Assembly (NCBI GenBank): GCA_943789455.1
Contig: CALSUE010000009.1
Coordinates: 1-64,000 of the forward strand
Source of the DNA: an uncultured Flavobacteriaceae bacterium
Lineage (GTDB): Bacteria > Bacteroidota > Bacteroidia > Flavobacteriales > Flavobacteriaceae
Reading direction: 5' to 3'
DNA: 64,000 bases
In this document: one piece after another, positions 1-10,881 of the stretch
How positions within the stretch are numbered: position 1 is the stretch's first letter
Layout: every line of letters starts with the position of its first letter
Made by a program: the position numbers and the translations under genes
Notes under the pieces: model-generated
What the model saw: only the letters and a program-made list of their open reading frames with translations
Told to the model about the DNA's origin: nothing
Databases searched by the model: none

Positions 1-1392
1 TGTCTTATTATTAGGGTGGTTATTTCTCCCTTTTTATATAAGAAGTGGTGCTTTTACAATGCCTGAGTTTTTAGAAAAAACGATTTGATGCTAAATCTAG
101 ATGGTTTCTGTCGTTATTTTCATTGTTAGCTTATGTCTTAACTAAAGTGTCAGTTACAATATACGCTGGAGGTATTGTTGTTTCAGAATTGATTGGAATT
201 CCTTTTTGGTACGGTGCTATAGGCATTGTAATCTTTTACAGGAATTTATACTGTTATAGGAGGTTTAAAAGCAGTAATCTATACAGAAACATTACAGACA
301 ATCATATTAATTTTAGGCTCTTTAATTATCACTTATTTGGGATTACAAGAAGTTGGTGGTTGGAATCAACTTAGAGAGACAGTTACATCTGTAAGTCCAG
401 ATCATTTTAACATGTGGAGGCCTATGAACGATCCTAAATTTCCTTGGACCGGTCTTTTATTTGGCGGAACAATAGTTGGAATATGGTATTGGTGTACAGA
501 CCAATATATTGTTCAAAGAACACTTGCAGCAAATAATATTAAAATTGGAAGAAGAGGTGCTATTTTTGGAGCTTATTTGAAATTATTGCCCATTTTAATT
601 TTTTTAATTCCAGGAATTATTGCATTTGCATTAACAATTCAAAATCCAGAAATATTTTCTATTGAAAAAGCAGATCGTGCCTTTCCAATGTTGGTTAAAA
701 CATTACTGCCTGTTGGATTAAAAGGCTTAGTTGCTGGGGGTTTAATGGCTGCTCTAATGAGTTCACTTGCTTCAGTTTTTAATTCTTGTTCTACCATATT
801 CACGATTGATATTTATAAGAAATTGAAACCAAATGCATCTGAAAAAACGCTTATCAACACAGGTAAAATCGCCACAGGGTTTATTGTTGTTTTAGGGATT
901 ATATGGATTCCAATCATGGAAAAAATTGGAGGAGGAGTTATGTATCAATATCTTCAAAATGTACAATCTTACATTGCACCCCCAGTAACAGCCGTATTTC
1001 TTCTTGGTATTATATGGAAACGTGTCAATTCAGAAGCTGCAATTACAACTTTATTAATGGGTCTTGGCCTTTTGATTTTAAGGTTAGGTTCAGAAATTTA
1101 TTATCAAAAAGAAATTTTGTCAGGGGAAAATATAGATAATTTAGTTTATGCTTTTGCCACAATAAATTTTGCACATATGGCTATTTTTATGTTTTTATTT
1201 TCTGTTGTAATTTGTATTACAGTTAGTTTAGCATTCAGCCCACCAGATTATAAAAGAATTATTGGCTTATCGTTTGGAACACTAACCGAGGAGCAAAAAG
1301 CAGAACATAAGAATAGTTATGATACAATTGATATACTATTATCTATAGTTCTTATCATTTTAGTAATTGGAATTTTAGCATATTTCACCTAA
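1..1392 (+). CDS. SSS-family sodium/sugar symporter, 5'-partial, two frameshifts
   Basis: Inner-membrane sodium:solute symporter of the SSS (SGLT) family, likely importing a monosaccharide released by the PUL. The start lies outside the window; about 462 residues are visible once two frameshifts are undone. The reading frame from base 2 breaks in the A6 run at 75-80, where one extra A is present. The next frame breaks in the T4 run at 234-237, where one extra T is present, and the last frame runs cleanly to 1392. The restored protein has many hydrophobic helices and SGLT-like segments such as TDQYIVQRTLAANN. Both errors are one-base insertions in homopolymers, so I read this as a functional gene with sequencing errors. 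The esterase at 1438 follows directly, and the aldose epimerase lies on the same strand. The exact sugar cannot be told; xylose or arabinose would suit the locus. Confidence 0.85.
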
Positions 1393-1437
1393 TTTTAGTC
1401 AAATCGATTACTTTTTTTGTAAATAATTTTAAATTTT

Positions 1438-2304
1438 ATGAATTTGAAAATTAATTTTAAACTGTTTATTTTTTCATTGTTAATTAATGCTTATGCATGT
1501 GATCAAGGTATTGATTCAATGAATAATATAGACCCAGATCCTGTTGTTGTTCCATTATCAACAAAAACGATTACTATTTCTCAGGTTATCGATGGTCTTG
1601 AACAAATAAGGCCCGTAATTATTCAAGCACCTAGTGTTATTAACCCCGCAAAAAATTACCCTATTGTTTTCGCTTTTCATGGAAATGGAGGAACTAATGG
1701 AAGTTGGGTAAACAGACTCAGTAGTTATACGAATAGTGGTGAGTTTGTTGGCATATATCCTCAAGGATTTCTTCAATCATGGAATTTAGGACAAGAAGCG
1801 TCTAATGCAGACGATGTTGCTTTTGTAGATTTAATTATCGAGGAATTACAAAATTATAATAATTTAGATTTTGATAAAATGTATGCAATTGGAACCTCAA
1901 ATGGTTCAGGGATGGTAAATAAATTGGGGATTGAAACGCCTTATTTTAAGGCAATTGCTCCTGTAGTTTCTCAATTAATGGAAAGTAGTCCTTTGTTATC
2001 AAATACTCAGCCTATTTCTGTATTCCAAATTAATGGGGCAGCAGATTCAGTAATACCAATTGAGGGAGGCCCAAGGTTTGGACATTTATTTTTAGATGCC
2101 CTTGAGAGTGCTGAATTGTGGTCCAATCATTTTAGTTGTAACTCAACACCAGATGTAGAAAATATAGGAGAAGACACTTTGTATATTTTTAAAGATTGCA
2201 ACAATGGAAAAGAAATTAGATATCTGAGGGTTGAAAATGGTGGACATGGACTATTAAACCCTCAAATGATTAATGATATTTGGCTATTCTTTCAAAGATT
2301 TTAG
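1438..2304 (+). CDS. Lipoprotein alpha/beta-hydrolase esterase (PHB-depolymerase/feruloyl-esterase type)
   Basis: An exported esterase of 288 residues resembling the LpqC/PHB depolymerase family, which includes feruloyl and acetyl-xylan esterases. The N-terminus is hydrophobic and ends in AYAC, so Cys21 is the likely lipidation site, although the lipobox is imperfect. An oxyanion-hole motif HGNGG is at 81-85 and the nucleophile elbow GTSNG gives Ser154. Asp203 (AADSVIPI) and His270 (NGGH) complete a plausible catalytic triad. It lies 45 bp after the symporter in a xylanase-containing PUL, so removal of feruloyl or acetyl groups from xylan is a reasonable inference. The substrate is not shown by the sequence. 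Confidence 0.8.
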   Translation: MNLKINFKLFIFSLLINAYACDQGIDSMNNIDPDPVVVPLSTKTITISQVIDGLEQIRPVIIQAPSVINPAKNYPIVFAFHGNGGTNGSWVNRLSSYTNSGEFVGIYPQGFLQSWNLGQEASNADDVAFVDLIIEELQNYNNLDFDKMYAIGTSNGSGMVNKLGIETPYFKAIAPVVSQLMESSPLLSNTQPISVFQINGAADSVIPIEGGPRFGHLFLDALESAELWSNHFSCNSTPDVENIGEDTLYIFKDCNNGKEIRYLRVENGGHGLLNPQMINDIWLFFQRF

Positions 2305-2361
2305 AAATTTATAAGTTGAATAAATTTAGTTTTTTTTATAAGACATCTTGAGAAAATTACA

Positions 2362-3394
2362 TTGACGATACAAAAAGAAATATACGCTCAATTTAACAAT
2401 GGTAAAATTATCTATTCTTTTACACTAAAAAATAAAAGAGGTGTTGAAGTGAAAATTTTGAATTTCGGTGGAATTATTACTTCTATAAAAACACCAGACA
2501 AGAGAGGATGTATAGAAAATATTACTTTAGGATATGATTCACTTCAACACTATATTGATGATAATTCCTATCTAGGGGCTATTATTGGGCGCTATGGGAA
2601 TCGAATCGCTAACGGAAAATTTATCTTAGGGGATACCTTGTACACTTTAGCTAAAAACAATCCTCCTAATCATCTACATGGTGGTGATAGGGGTTTAATA
2701 AGAAGATATGGAAGGCTACCTCAAAAATCAATAAAGATTCTGTTTCTTTAGTACTTAATTACTTTAGTAAAGATATGGAGGAGGGTTTTCCAGGAAATCT
2801 TCTTACTAAAGTTAGCTATTCCTTAACTTCAGACAATAGCTTAGAAATTGTTTATGAGGCAAAAACAGATAAAAAAACCATTATAAATCTAACAAACCAC
2901 GCTTACTTTAACTTATCTGGAAGTTTCAGTAATGATATATTAGACCACCATTTACAAATTAATGCAAACAAAATCTTACCTGTTAATAAGTTTTTGATTC
3001 CAACAGGAGAAATGGATCTAGTTGAAAATACACCATTTGATTTTAGAACTTTTAAACCTATTGGAAAAGATATTTACGCCGATAATAAACAACTAAAATT
3101 AGGTTTAGGATATGATCATTGTTGGTGCTTAAATTACCCAGATAAAGGAGTAAGAAAGATTGCTTCTGCATACCATAAAAAAAGCGGTAGACTTTTAGAG
3201 GTATTTTCTGATCAGCCGGGAGTTCAATTCTATTCGGGGAATCATTTAAATGGAGACTATCAAAAAAGGACAGGGTTTTGTTTAGAAACACAGCACTATC
3301 CAGACTCGCCTAATCAAAAAAATTTCCTTCTGTTGTTCTATGTCCAGGTGAGATTTATTCTTCAAAAACATCCTACAAATTTTTAATACAATAG
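2362..3394 (+). CDS. galM: Aldose 1-epimerase (mutarotase), two frameshifts
   Basis: Interconverts alpha and beta anomers of free sugars, feeding catabolism after uptake. The restored protein is about 344 residues, normal for GalM. Family motifs include GRYGNRIANGKF, NHLHGG, NLTNHAYFNLSG and the C-terminal LETQHYPDSPNQ. The first frame ends early at 2751 because one G is missing from the G run at 2690-2693. The second frame goes astray near 3327 because one C is missing, and the restored frame reaches the TAG at 3392-3394. The start taken here is TTG at 2362; no ATG is available and an in-frame stop lies at 2317. There is no clear signal peptide, so the protein is probably cytoplasmic. It converges with the GH43 gene. 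Confidence 0.85.
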
Positions 3395-3430
3395 TTTCAG
3401 TTAAATGTTTACTGAATTGTATTTTCTTTT

Positions 3431-4465
3431 TTAGCCATACGGATTAATTGTTTCAATAGTTCCGTCCTCTCTATACTTAATTTCAGTCATTTTAATAGAT
3501 CGTAAATGAGTGACTCCTTTTGATAGAGAGGAGTCATGATAAAATAAATAATCTTTTTCTTTAATTGAACAGATTGAGTGGTGAGAAGTCCAACCAACAA
3601 CAGGATTTAAAATTTTACCCTTGTAAGTATAAGGTCCGTAAGGATTATCTCCTACGGCATAACAGATAAAATGAGTATCTCCTGTAGAATATGAAAAATA
3701 ATATTTTCCTTTACGTTTGTGTAACCATGCAGCTTCAAAAAAACGGCGATTATGGTCTCCTGCTAAGATTAAATTACCGTCCTCATCTAGAATTTTAATT
3801 TCTTTTGGTGCTTCGGCAAATTCAAATAAATCAGCAGCCATTTTAGCAACAAAGGGAAGTAAAGCAGGTTCATTATCTTTTGGGATATGTGCCGTTGGAC
3901 TATTGGGCTCGTTATTGTTAAATACTCCTTCCCTCCATCGTTGTAATTGACCTCCCCAAAGTCCTCCAAAATACATATAATATTCTCCATCATCATCTTT
4001 AAAAACTGCAGGATCTATGGAGAAACTATTTTCAATGGGCTTTGGTCTTGCTTTGAAAGGACCTGTAGGAGATTCACTTGTGGCGACCCCTATTCTAAAA
4101 ACTCCCTTATAATCTTTTGCTGGAAAAAATAAGTAATAGGTTCCATTTTTTTCATTCGCATCGGGTGCCCACATTTGTTGTTTTGCCCACGCAACATCAT
4201 CAACATGCAAAGCAACACCATGATCTTTAGTTTCACCCGCTATATCTTCCATAGAAAAAACATGATAGTCTTCCATGGCAAAATGACTTCCAAGATCGTC
4301 AAATGCTTCACCAGCATCAATATCATGAGATGGATATATGTAAATTTTACCATTAAAAACATGAGCAGAGGGGTCAGCAGTGAAGATATGGTCTACTAAT
4401 GGTTTAGAAATGGCTCTATTATTTAAATCTTCAAAATTGATATGTTCTATACTATCTTCAGGCAT
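3431..4465 (-). CDS. GH43 glycoside hydrolase (subfamily 1-like beta-xylosidase/arabinofuranosidase)
   Basis: A 344-residue glycoside hydrolase of family 43. The five-bladed-propeller catalytic residues are visible: Asp31 in TADPSAHVF (general base), Asp151 in SIDPAVF (pKa modulator) and Glu244 in FFEAAWLH (general acid). The opening DPSAHVFNGKIYIYPSHD resembles subfamily GH43_1, whose members release xylose and/or arabinose from xylo-oligosaccharides. There is no signal peptide, so it probably acts in the cytoplasm on imported oligosaccharides. It is the last gene of the long minus-strand PUL operon, 12 bp after the GPH symporter. The choice between xylosidase and arabinofuranosidase activity is not decidable here. 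Confidence 0.9.
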   Translation of the reverse strand: MPEDSIEHINFEDLNNRAISKPLVDHIFTADPSAHVFNGKIYIYPSHDIDAGEAFDDLGSHFAMEDYHVFSMEDIAGETKDHGVALHVDDVAWAKQQMWAPDANEKNGTYYLFFPAKDYKGVFRIGVATSESPTGPFKARPKPIENSFSIDPAVFKDDDGEYYMYFGGLWGGQLQRWREGVFNNNEPNSPTAHIPKDNEPALLPFVAKMAADLFEFAEAPKEIKILDEDGNLILAGDHNRRFFEAAWLHKRKGKYYFSYSTGDTHFICYAVGDNPYGPYTYKGKILNPVVGWTSHHSICSIKEKDYLFYHDSSLSKGVTHLRSIKMTEIKYREDGTIETINPYG

Positions 4466-4477
4466 TTTATTATATTT

Positions 4478-5915
4478 TTAGTTTCTTCTAGCTTTTAAAT
4501 CGGATTCAATTTGCAATTCCATTTTTTTATTAATTTCATAGAAGAATAACAAGGAAACTCCAATTAAAAAAGGTATTGCAGGGTATATACTGATTAGCAT
4601 TTTTGTTCCTTGTATTGCAAATTCTGTTTGTATATTTTCACTACCAGGAATATAACCATATACGCTTAGAATTTTAGCAACCAAAGAACTTCCTATGGTA
4701 AGTCCTAGTTTTAAACCCACCATCATCGCTGAGAAAATAATAGCAGTGGCTCTACGATTATTTTTCCATTCAGAATAGTCAGCTACATCAGCAATCATAG
4801 CCCACAATAAAGGAATTGTGATTCCGTAAAAGAAACCATGTAGAAATTTGAGCAGCAAACATAAGTTGAACAGAGGTTTTATCTAGGAAATTAAATAAAA
4901 TTATAAAAAGTGTAGAGATAAATAAAAAGAAGCCAAAGACGTTTCGCTTTCCATATTTATCTGCAAGATTTTTTGATAAACCAATACCAAAAATCATAAA
5001 AATAATACCTCCTGCATTAAATAATCCAAATCCTGCAGATATAGGGTCATTTCCAAAAAAGTTAATACCTACAGAGGATAAGAAATCTAATATTGGACTT
5101 ATAAAGTTTGTAAGGTGATTTTCATCTACAAAATTTTCAAAATAATAAATATAAGACCCTCCTTTCATGGCCAGAGTTATAAATGTTAATGTTGTTAGAA
5201 TTAACATAATTACCCATGGTTTATTTTTTACTAAATCTAATAAATCTTCTTTTATGCTTGACTTTTGCTCAGGTTTTGGAACAATTCGTTCTTTCGTTGT
5301 TATAAAGGTAATGAGTAACATAATAGTTCCTATAACAGCCAGCCACGTCATTACAATTTCTATTCCAATTGCCTTGTCTCCATCACCAGCATAAATAATT
5401 ATTGGTAGCATAAAAACTTGCACAAAAAATTGTGCAAACATAACCGCAACAAATCGATAAGAAGAAATACTATTTCTTTCTTTCATGTTGCCAGTAATAA
5501 CTCCACTAAGAGCAGAGTAGGGTAGGTTACTTCCTGCATATAACAATAGTAATAATGTGTAAGTAATTACAGCATAAATTACTTTGCCTTGATACTCAAA
5601 ATTTGGTGTACTGAATGCTAAAACAGAAATAATGCCTAAAGGTATTGCTGTCCACAATATCCAAGGTCTAAATTTTCCCCATTTAGAATTTGTTCTATCC
5701 GCAATAGCTCCTACAATAGGATTAAACCCAAATGCAGCAATTGTTCCAACAGCAAACATTATGGCAGTTGCATCATTAGCTTCTAAGCCATAGATATCGG
5801 TGTAGAAATAAGCGAGATAGGTCATTAATGTCTGAAACACTAGATTTGCAGCTAAATCTCCAAGACTGTAACCAACTTTTTCTCTGATAGATAATTTTTG
5901 CGAATATGAAGTCAT
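4478..5915 (-). CDS. GPH-family (MelB/XylP-like) sugar symporter, one frameshift
   Basis: A cation-coupled symporter of the glycoside-pentoside-hexuronide family. The restored length is about 478 residues with roughly 12 hydrophobic helices. Typical features are the N-terminal REKVGYSLGDLAANLVFQ, the loop GAIADRTNSKWGKFRPW, and PLLWAMIADVADYSEW in the C-terminal half. The frame breaks near 4844-4846, where one extra A on the plus strand (T in the gene) sits in a short run; removing it joins MFAAQI to LHGFFYGI. Position between the GH10 and GH43 genes suggests it imports xylo-oligosaccharides. With the SSS symporter, the locus has two separate inner-membrane uptake routes. Confidence 0.87.
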
Positions 5916-5933
5916 AATTGAAAGGTATTGTAT

Positions 5934-7091
5934 TTAATTGTTTGGCATAGTTAAGTTCATAATTCGATGATATGCTTTTTTTTCTTTATAATTTCTATCA
6001 AATAATAATGGATAATTTGTGCGCCCTTTAATTGGCCAATCATTTAACCAAGAAAATTTATCTGTTACGCCCCAAAAGGTTACTCGACTTATTTTTTCTT
6101 TGTGTTTTGTAAATAATTTAAAAATATCTTCATAGCGTTCTGCTAACTTTATTTTCATAGAATTTGGTAGATTTTTTGGGAATGGATTCATTTTTTTGTC
6201 TCCTTCAAAATTTTTGAAATTCTGAGAAACCTCTGCTCCATTTTGATCCCATGGACTTGGGAGAACTGAAATATCAAGTTCTGTAAACATAACTTTTACA
6301 CCCAGTTCCGAAAAAGCAAGAATACTAGTTTCAATTTCTTCAAGAGAAGGACTTGTTAATTGCCAGTGAGCTTGAATTCCCACACTATTAATTTTTGCTC
6401 CATTTTTTTGAAGCGATTTTATCAGTTTAATAGCTCCTTTTCTCTTTTTAGGTTCACACAAATTATAATCATTGTACGCTAAATCGGCATTTGAATCATG
6501 TTTTTCAGCCAATTTATAAACAGTTTCCAAATAATTTTCTCCTAAAACCTTTAGAAATATAGATTCTCTCAATGTTCCATCTTCATTTAAAGCCTCGTTG
6601 ACAACATCCCAGGTATCTACCTTTCCTTTATAGCGATTGACTATGGTACTAATGTGATTAGAAACATGCTCCATCATTATAGTACTATCTTTAATAGAAT
6701 TCATAAAGTCAGCAATTTGCGAATGCCATATTAATGCATGACCTACAATGTGCATGTTATTATCCAATCCAAATTGTACATATTTATCTGAATCATCAAA
6801 ATAAAATGTATTCGGTTTTGGTTGGATAAACATCCACTTCATTACATTCTCTGGAGACAAAGTATTGAAGTTTTCTTTAATAATTGAGATTGATTTTTCG
6901 TCCTTTTGAAGAATTTGATTCTTATTAATAGCAGCACCCACAAAAAAATAGTTTTTAAACTTCTCACTTAATGAGCTTTTTTTAAAACTGGTTTTTGATA
7001 TTTTAATTAGATTTCCATTACTAAATAGACATAGAATTATAATTAGGCTTATTATTTTACTCAATTTTTTTATTTTATTAACAAAAATCAT
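5934..7091 (-). CDS. GH10 endo-beta-1,4-xylanase
   Basis: A family 10 endo-xylanase of 385 residues. The acid/base Glu166 lies in WDVVNEAL and the nucleophile Glu271 in FTELDIS. Other GH10 hallmarks are ENVMKW near 82, HALIWHSQ near 118, the GIQAHW segment and WGVTDKFSWL near the C-terminus. An N-terminal hydrophobic stretch (about residues 10-24) suggests export; the Cys at 21 is not in a good lipobox, so anchoring is uncertain. Its ATG overlaps the TGA of the upstream beta-helix gene (ATGA), suggesting translational coupling. This is the main backbone-cutting enzyme seen in the PUL and the best clue that the target is a xylan. Confidence 0.94.
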   Translation of the reverse strand: MIFVNKIKKLSKIISLIIILCLFSNGNLIKISKTSFKKSSLSEKFKNYFFVGAAINKNQILQKDEKSISIIKENFNTLSPENVMKWMFIQPKPNTFYFDDSDKYVQFGLDNNMHIVGHALIWHSQIADFMNSIKDSTIMMEHVSNHISTIVNRYKGKVDTWDVVNEALNEDGTLRESIFLKVLGENYLETVYKLAEKHDSNADLAYNDYNLCEPKKRKGAIKLIKSLQKNGAKINSVGIQAHWQLTSPSLEEIETSILAFSELGVKVMFTELDISVLPSPWDQNGAEVSQNFKNFEGDKKMNPFPKNLPNSMKIKLAERYEDIFKLFTKHKEKISRVTFWGVTDKFSWLNDWPIKGRTNYPLLFDRNYKEKKAYHRIMNLTMPNN

Positions 7092-9384
7092 TCTTTAAAA
7101 AATTTTATTGATTTAATACTTTTTTCATTTATAATTTTTATGAAATAAAGCCCACTAGAAAGGCTACTTATGTCAATATTGGTTGAGGAATTAAAATTAT
7201 TCATAAGTTTTATTGGATAGTTTTTACCTAATAAATCAAATAGTATAAGTTGATCTTTACCGAATTCTTCTGAAAGTGTAATTTCATTTGTAGCTGGATT
7301 TGGATAAACTTTAACAAGAGGGTTTATTGAAGAATTTGAATCATCTAAAGATAGCGTAGATGAAAATTCATAAGCTCCTATATCAACTACATCACTTATA
7401 TCATTAAAGTTTACCGGGGGTGAGCCTTGAGGGACCAAAGAAAAGTCATCGATGTAAAAATCTCCACCGCCTTGAGCTTGAGTTGGACCCTTAATGTACA
7501 CAAATATCTGATCAGAGCCAGTATATGTAAAATCTCCACTAAGTTGTGTCCAATTTTCACTTGACACCTGAAGCGGTGGGTCATATAAATTAGTATAAGT
7601 ATCATCCCCATTTAAGGTATTTTTGATAGTAATATTAGATGTACCTGAAACTCCAGTGGCCAATTTTACATTTGCATAAAAGGTATAGGTATTATCCACT
7701 GTCAATAAACCATCAAGAAAAAGCCTTGGGCTTGAATAATCATATTGTCTATTACTAGTAAAAAGACTATTATTTCCTGTCACTGATTCATCAGGCGTTA
7801 TTTCTATTGATGCACCAAATTGTGTCCATCCATCTGTCGAATTTTCAAAACTGCTGTATGAAATTGCATCTGTAATATTTGCTGGTCTTGGAACTCCATC
7901 GAAATCTGTAATAGGAGAATAATTTGGGTTTCCTGCATCAATGGCTGGTGAGCTTTCTGATAATTTAAAATTTGTTTCATCGATGTTTATTGCTCCATTT
8001 ACTTCAATTGGTGCACTAATAAACTCAGGATTTATATTAATTAAATTTGCAGGTTCTTGATTTCCCGGATAGGCAACGGTTCCATTAAGGAAAATATTAT
8101 TTGTTGCTACTTTTATTCCATCGTTCGTAGGTTCTTCAGTATTAGGTTATCAATGTTATTCAAGCTTAATGCAGAAAACTCATTATCTCTAGTGACTACA
8201 ATATTGTTTACAACAGTAGCATTTTGAACTTTATTTGCTTTAATCCCCCCAACTTTTTGACCACGGTGAGCAGGGTTACCCTCTGCTACAGATAAATCTT
8301 GAATAATTTCATGAACTCCGTTATAGTAAAGTGTATTATTTTGATATATAGCTGATGCTCCCAGAGAATTGTCAAAATTAATTCCATTTTTTCCATTGTT
8401 TACACAAACATTATTTTCGAATAAAAAGGTTCCAATATAACTGTCATCACTTCTGGTAACATATAATCCTTGACCATCTAAAATATTGTTATAATCAGCG
8501 GTTCCATAGTTGGGATTTGTATTTCCGGAATTATCAGGTAATTGAGTAACATAAAAAGGAATTCGATTCCAATTATTATACACTAGATTTCCGCGCATGA
8601 TCATCTTAACATCTGTAGTGTTATCTCCATCCTCAGCAATTGTCTCTGCGTAAACAATTGCACTAGATGCTGATGATGTCCACCAAGTACAATTGTAAAC
8701 CTCATTATTTTCAATAGTTATATGGTCAGAATCATTAAATCGGATTCCTGAACCCGTGCAATTGTAGACTTTATTATTTCTAATAATTATATTATTGTGT
8801 GCTTTGTAGCCTCCCCATATTCCTTTCCCAGAAAAATAGGTATGGTTATAGGTAATATTATCATTTTCATCAGATGCTGCTAATACTTTATATTCTCTAT
8901 CGGCAATAGCTTGATCATAGGTGATGTTAGCAGCTGGCCCTTCAACTTCAAAACCTTCTATTATGATGTAGTTCATATAGTCTGATATAACAATGCCACC
9001 TCTTCCGTCAAATTCTATTTTTGGTTCATGTCCTTCTAAGTTTCTAATTGTAATATATGCACCCTCTGATCCTGATTTGTTAATGGTAGCTACATGAGGA
9101 TTATTCATGTTGGTATTTGTAGAGGGGTCAACTGAACCATAGCCTACATTTCGATATGTTCCATTCATTACATAAACAGTACCCCCTTCTGAAACCTCAG
9201 AAATACCTTTGTTAATAGTTAAAAAAGGAGAGGATTCAGAAAGACCATCATTAGAGTTAGATCCATTAGTAGATGAAACATAATAATTATTCTGAGAATA
9301 TACTATACTCGTAAAAAACAAGAAAAAAATCAATTCTATTTTTTTAGGTGTTCGAGAAGTATGAAATATTTTCATGTTTACCAT
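7088..9384 (-). CDS. Secreted right-handed beta-helix protein with CBM4/9-like domain and T9SS tail, one frameshift
   Basis: A multidomain secreted protein of about 765 residues once one frameshift is undone. It has a signal peptide ending near IVYSQ. A parallel beta-helix region follows, with the DUF1565-like opening YYVSSTNGSNSNDG and many IxxNxV coil repeats as in PL9/chondroitinase-B-like proteins. A jelly-roll-like segment rich in Trp/Tyr and ending FYIDDFSL looks like a CBM4/9/22-type carbohydrate-binding module. The last 75 or so residues form a T9SS type A sorting domain (VYPNPATNEITL...GLYFIKI). The frame breaks near 8150, where one A is missing from a short A run; no stop interrupts the joined frame. 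It may be a lyase or only a binding protein. The second Met, at 9375, is an alternative start. Confidence 0.82.
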
Positions 9385-9392
9385 AATTGTTT

Positions 9393-10871
9393 TTATTTAT
9401 GTCCATGAAAAGGATCTAGATTCACTTTTTCACGCATTACTTTTAACTTTTCTTTATATTTTTTTACGACTGATTTGTTTGACGGTAATTTAGAAATATC
9501 TGTATTCTGTTTATAATCATTAAGATTATCATATAGCATATTCCCTAAATATTTTTCACCTTCATAAAATTCTGTGTAAGAAAAATCTTTATCTATAACT
9601 GCCTCACCTTGTTTGTAGCGCGTATAAACTTCTGTTTTAAGAATGGTTGAAGGATTTTCTAAAACAGGAATTAAACTTTCACCTTGAAGATAAGAAGGAG
9701 CTTTTATGTTTGCGATATCGCACAATGTTGGATATACGTCAACTAATTCAGTGAAAGATACTGTAGTTTTATTTTTTATATGATTAGGTGAAGAAATAAT
9801 AAAGGGTATTTTAACCGCTTCTTCGAAGGTACTATGCTTACACCAAAAACCGTGTTCACCTAAAAAATAACCATGATCACTCCAAAATACAATGGTTGTG
9901 TTTTCTCTTAAACCTAAATCATCTAACCCTTTTATTAACTCTCCAATTAATGCATCCATATAGGTCACACTTGCATAATAACCATGAATTAGATTACGTG
10001 CAAGACTATCATCTAGTTTTCCATTTTCTGGAATATCCAAATAATTTTTTCTCATTTCAGCAGAGTTATGTTGTGCCTCAATGGCTATGTCTGGTGAATT
10101 TTTAGGTTGAAATGAATTATCCGCTAATTTGATAGCATCATGGTCATACATATCCCAGTATTTTTTGGGTTGAATGAATGGTAAATGAGGAGATACATAA
10201 CCTATTGCCATAAAGAAAGGTTTATTTTCATTTTTTAAAGCTTTTAATTTATTGATAGCTCTTCTTGTAATTTTTCCATCATTATATGCATAATCATCGA
10301 CATCAGGATATTCAAATGTTGGTTGTTTTTTGCCATATTCTCCTCTTTCTGCACTTTCTATTCTAGCGATTGATTTGGGGTCTTGAAAGTCTGATTGTAT
10401 TTGCCCTCCATCTTTTTCAGTCCAATATTCTTGAAAATCATCTTTATGATGATAAATTTTACCATATGAGATCGTTTCATATCCATTCTCTTTAAAAATA
10501 CGATTTAATGGAATGGCATTTGGAGTGTCTACTGATGCTCTTGTTGAAAAATCGTTAAACCTTTTTTCACTTGGACGTATTCCAGTCATAATACTTGCTC
10601 GACTGGCACCACAAACTGCAATATTTGTATAGGCATTGTTAAATTGAAGGCCTTCTGAGGCTAGTTTATCAATATTGGGAGTAATCATTTTTGTTTCTCC
10701 ATAAGAACTAATTTTTGGTCTAAAATCATCAATAGAAATAAAAAGAATATTTTGTTTTTTAAGAGACAAATTAGCGTCTGAGGTATCACTTTCTTTATTT
10801 TTACACCCTGTTATTGTAAGTGCTATAAAAAGAGTCCATAGTCCTAGTTTATTAAAAATTGATATGTTCAT
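9393..10871 (-). CDS. Lipoprotein sulfatase, iduronate-2-sulfatase-like (S1 family)
   Basis: A type I sulfatase of 492 residues that would hydrolyse sulfate esters on a polysaccharide. The signature CGASR gives Cys87 as the residue matured to formylglycine, followed by MTGIRPSEKR. Asp48-Asp49 (ISIDDF) are metal ligands, and WSDHGYFLGEHGFWCKH near 330-350 is typical of iduronate-2-sulfatase-like S1 enzymes, possibly S1_7. The lipobox TITGC puts a lipidated Cys at 23, so the enzyme is probably anchored in a membrane facing the periplasm or surface. It is the third of three consecutive sulfatases, 10 bp after the previous one. A sulfatase-maturating enzyme must be encoded elsewhere. Confidence 0.92.
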   Translation of the reverse strand: MNISIFNKLGLWTLFIALTITGCKNKESDTSDANLSLKKQNILFISIDDFRPKISSYGETKMITPNIDKLASEGLQFNNAYTNIAVCGASRASIMTGIRPSEKRFNDFSTRASVDTPNAIPLNRIFKENGYETISYGKIYHHKDDFQEYWTEKDGGQIQSDFQDPKSIARIESAERGEYGKKQPTFEYPDVDDYAYNDGKITRRAINKLKALKNENKPFFMAIGYVSPHLPFIQPKKYWDMYDHDAIKLADNSFQPKNSPDIAIEAQHNSAEMRKNYLDIPENGKLDDSLARNLIHGYYASVTYMDALIGELIKGLDDLGLRENTTIVFWSDHGYFLGEHGFWCKHSTFEEAVKIPFIISSPNHIKNKTTVSFTELVDVYPTLCDIANIKAPSYLQGESLIPVLENPSTILKTEVYTRYKQGEAVIDKDFSYTEFYEGEKYLGNMLYDNLNDYKQNTDISKLPSNKSVVKKYKEKLKVMREKVNLDPFHGHK

Positions 10872-10881
10872 TTGTATTAAT

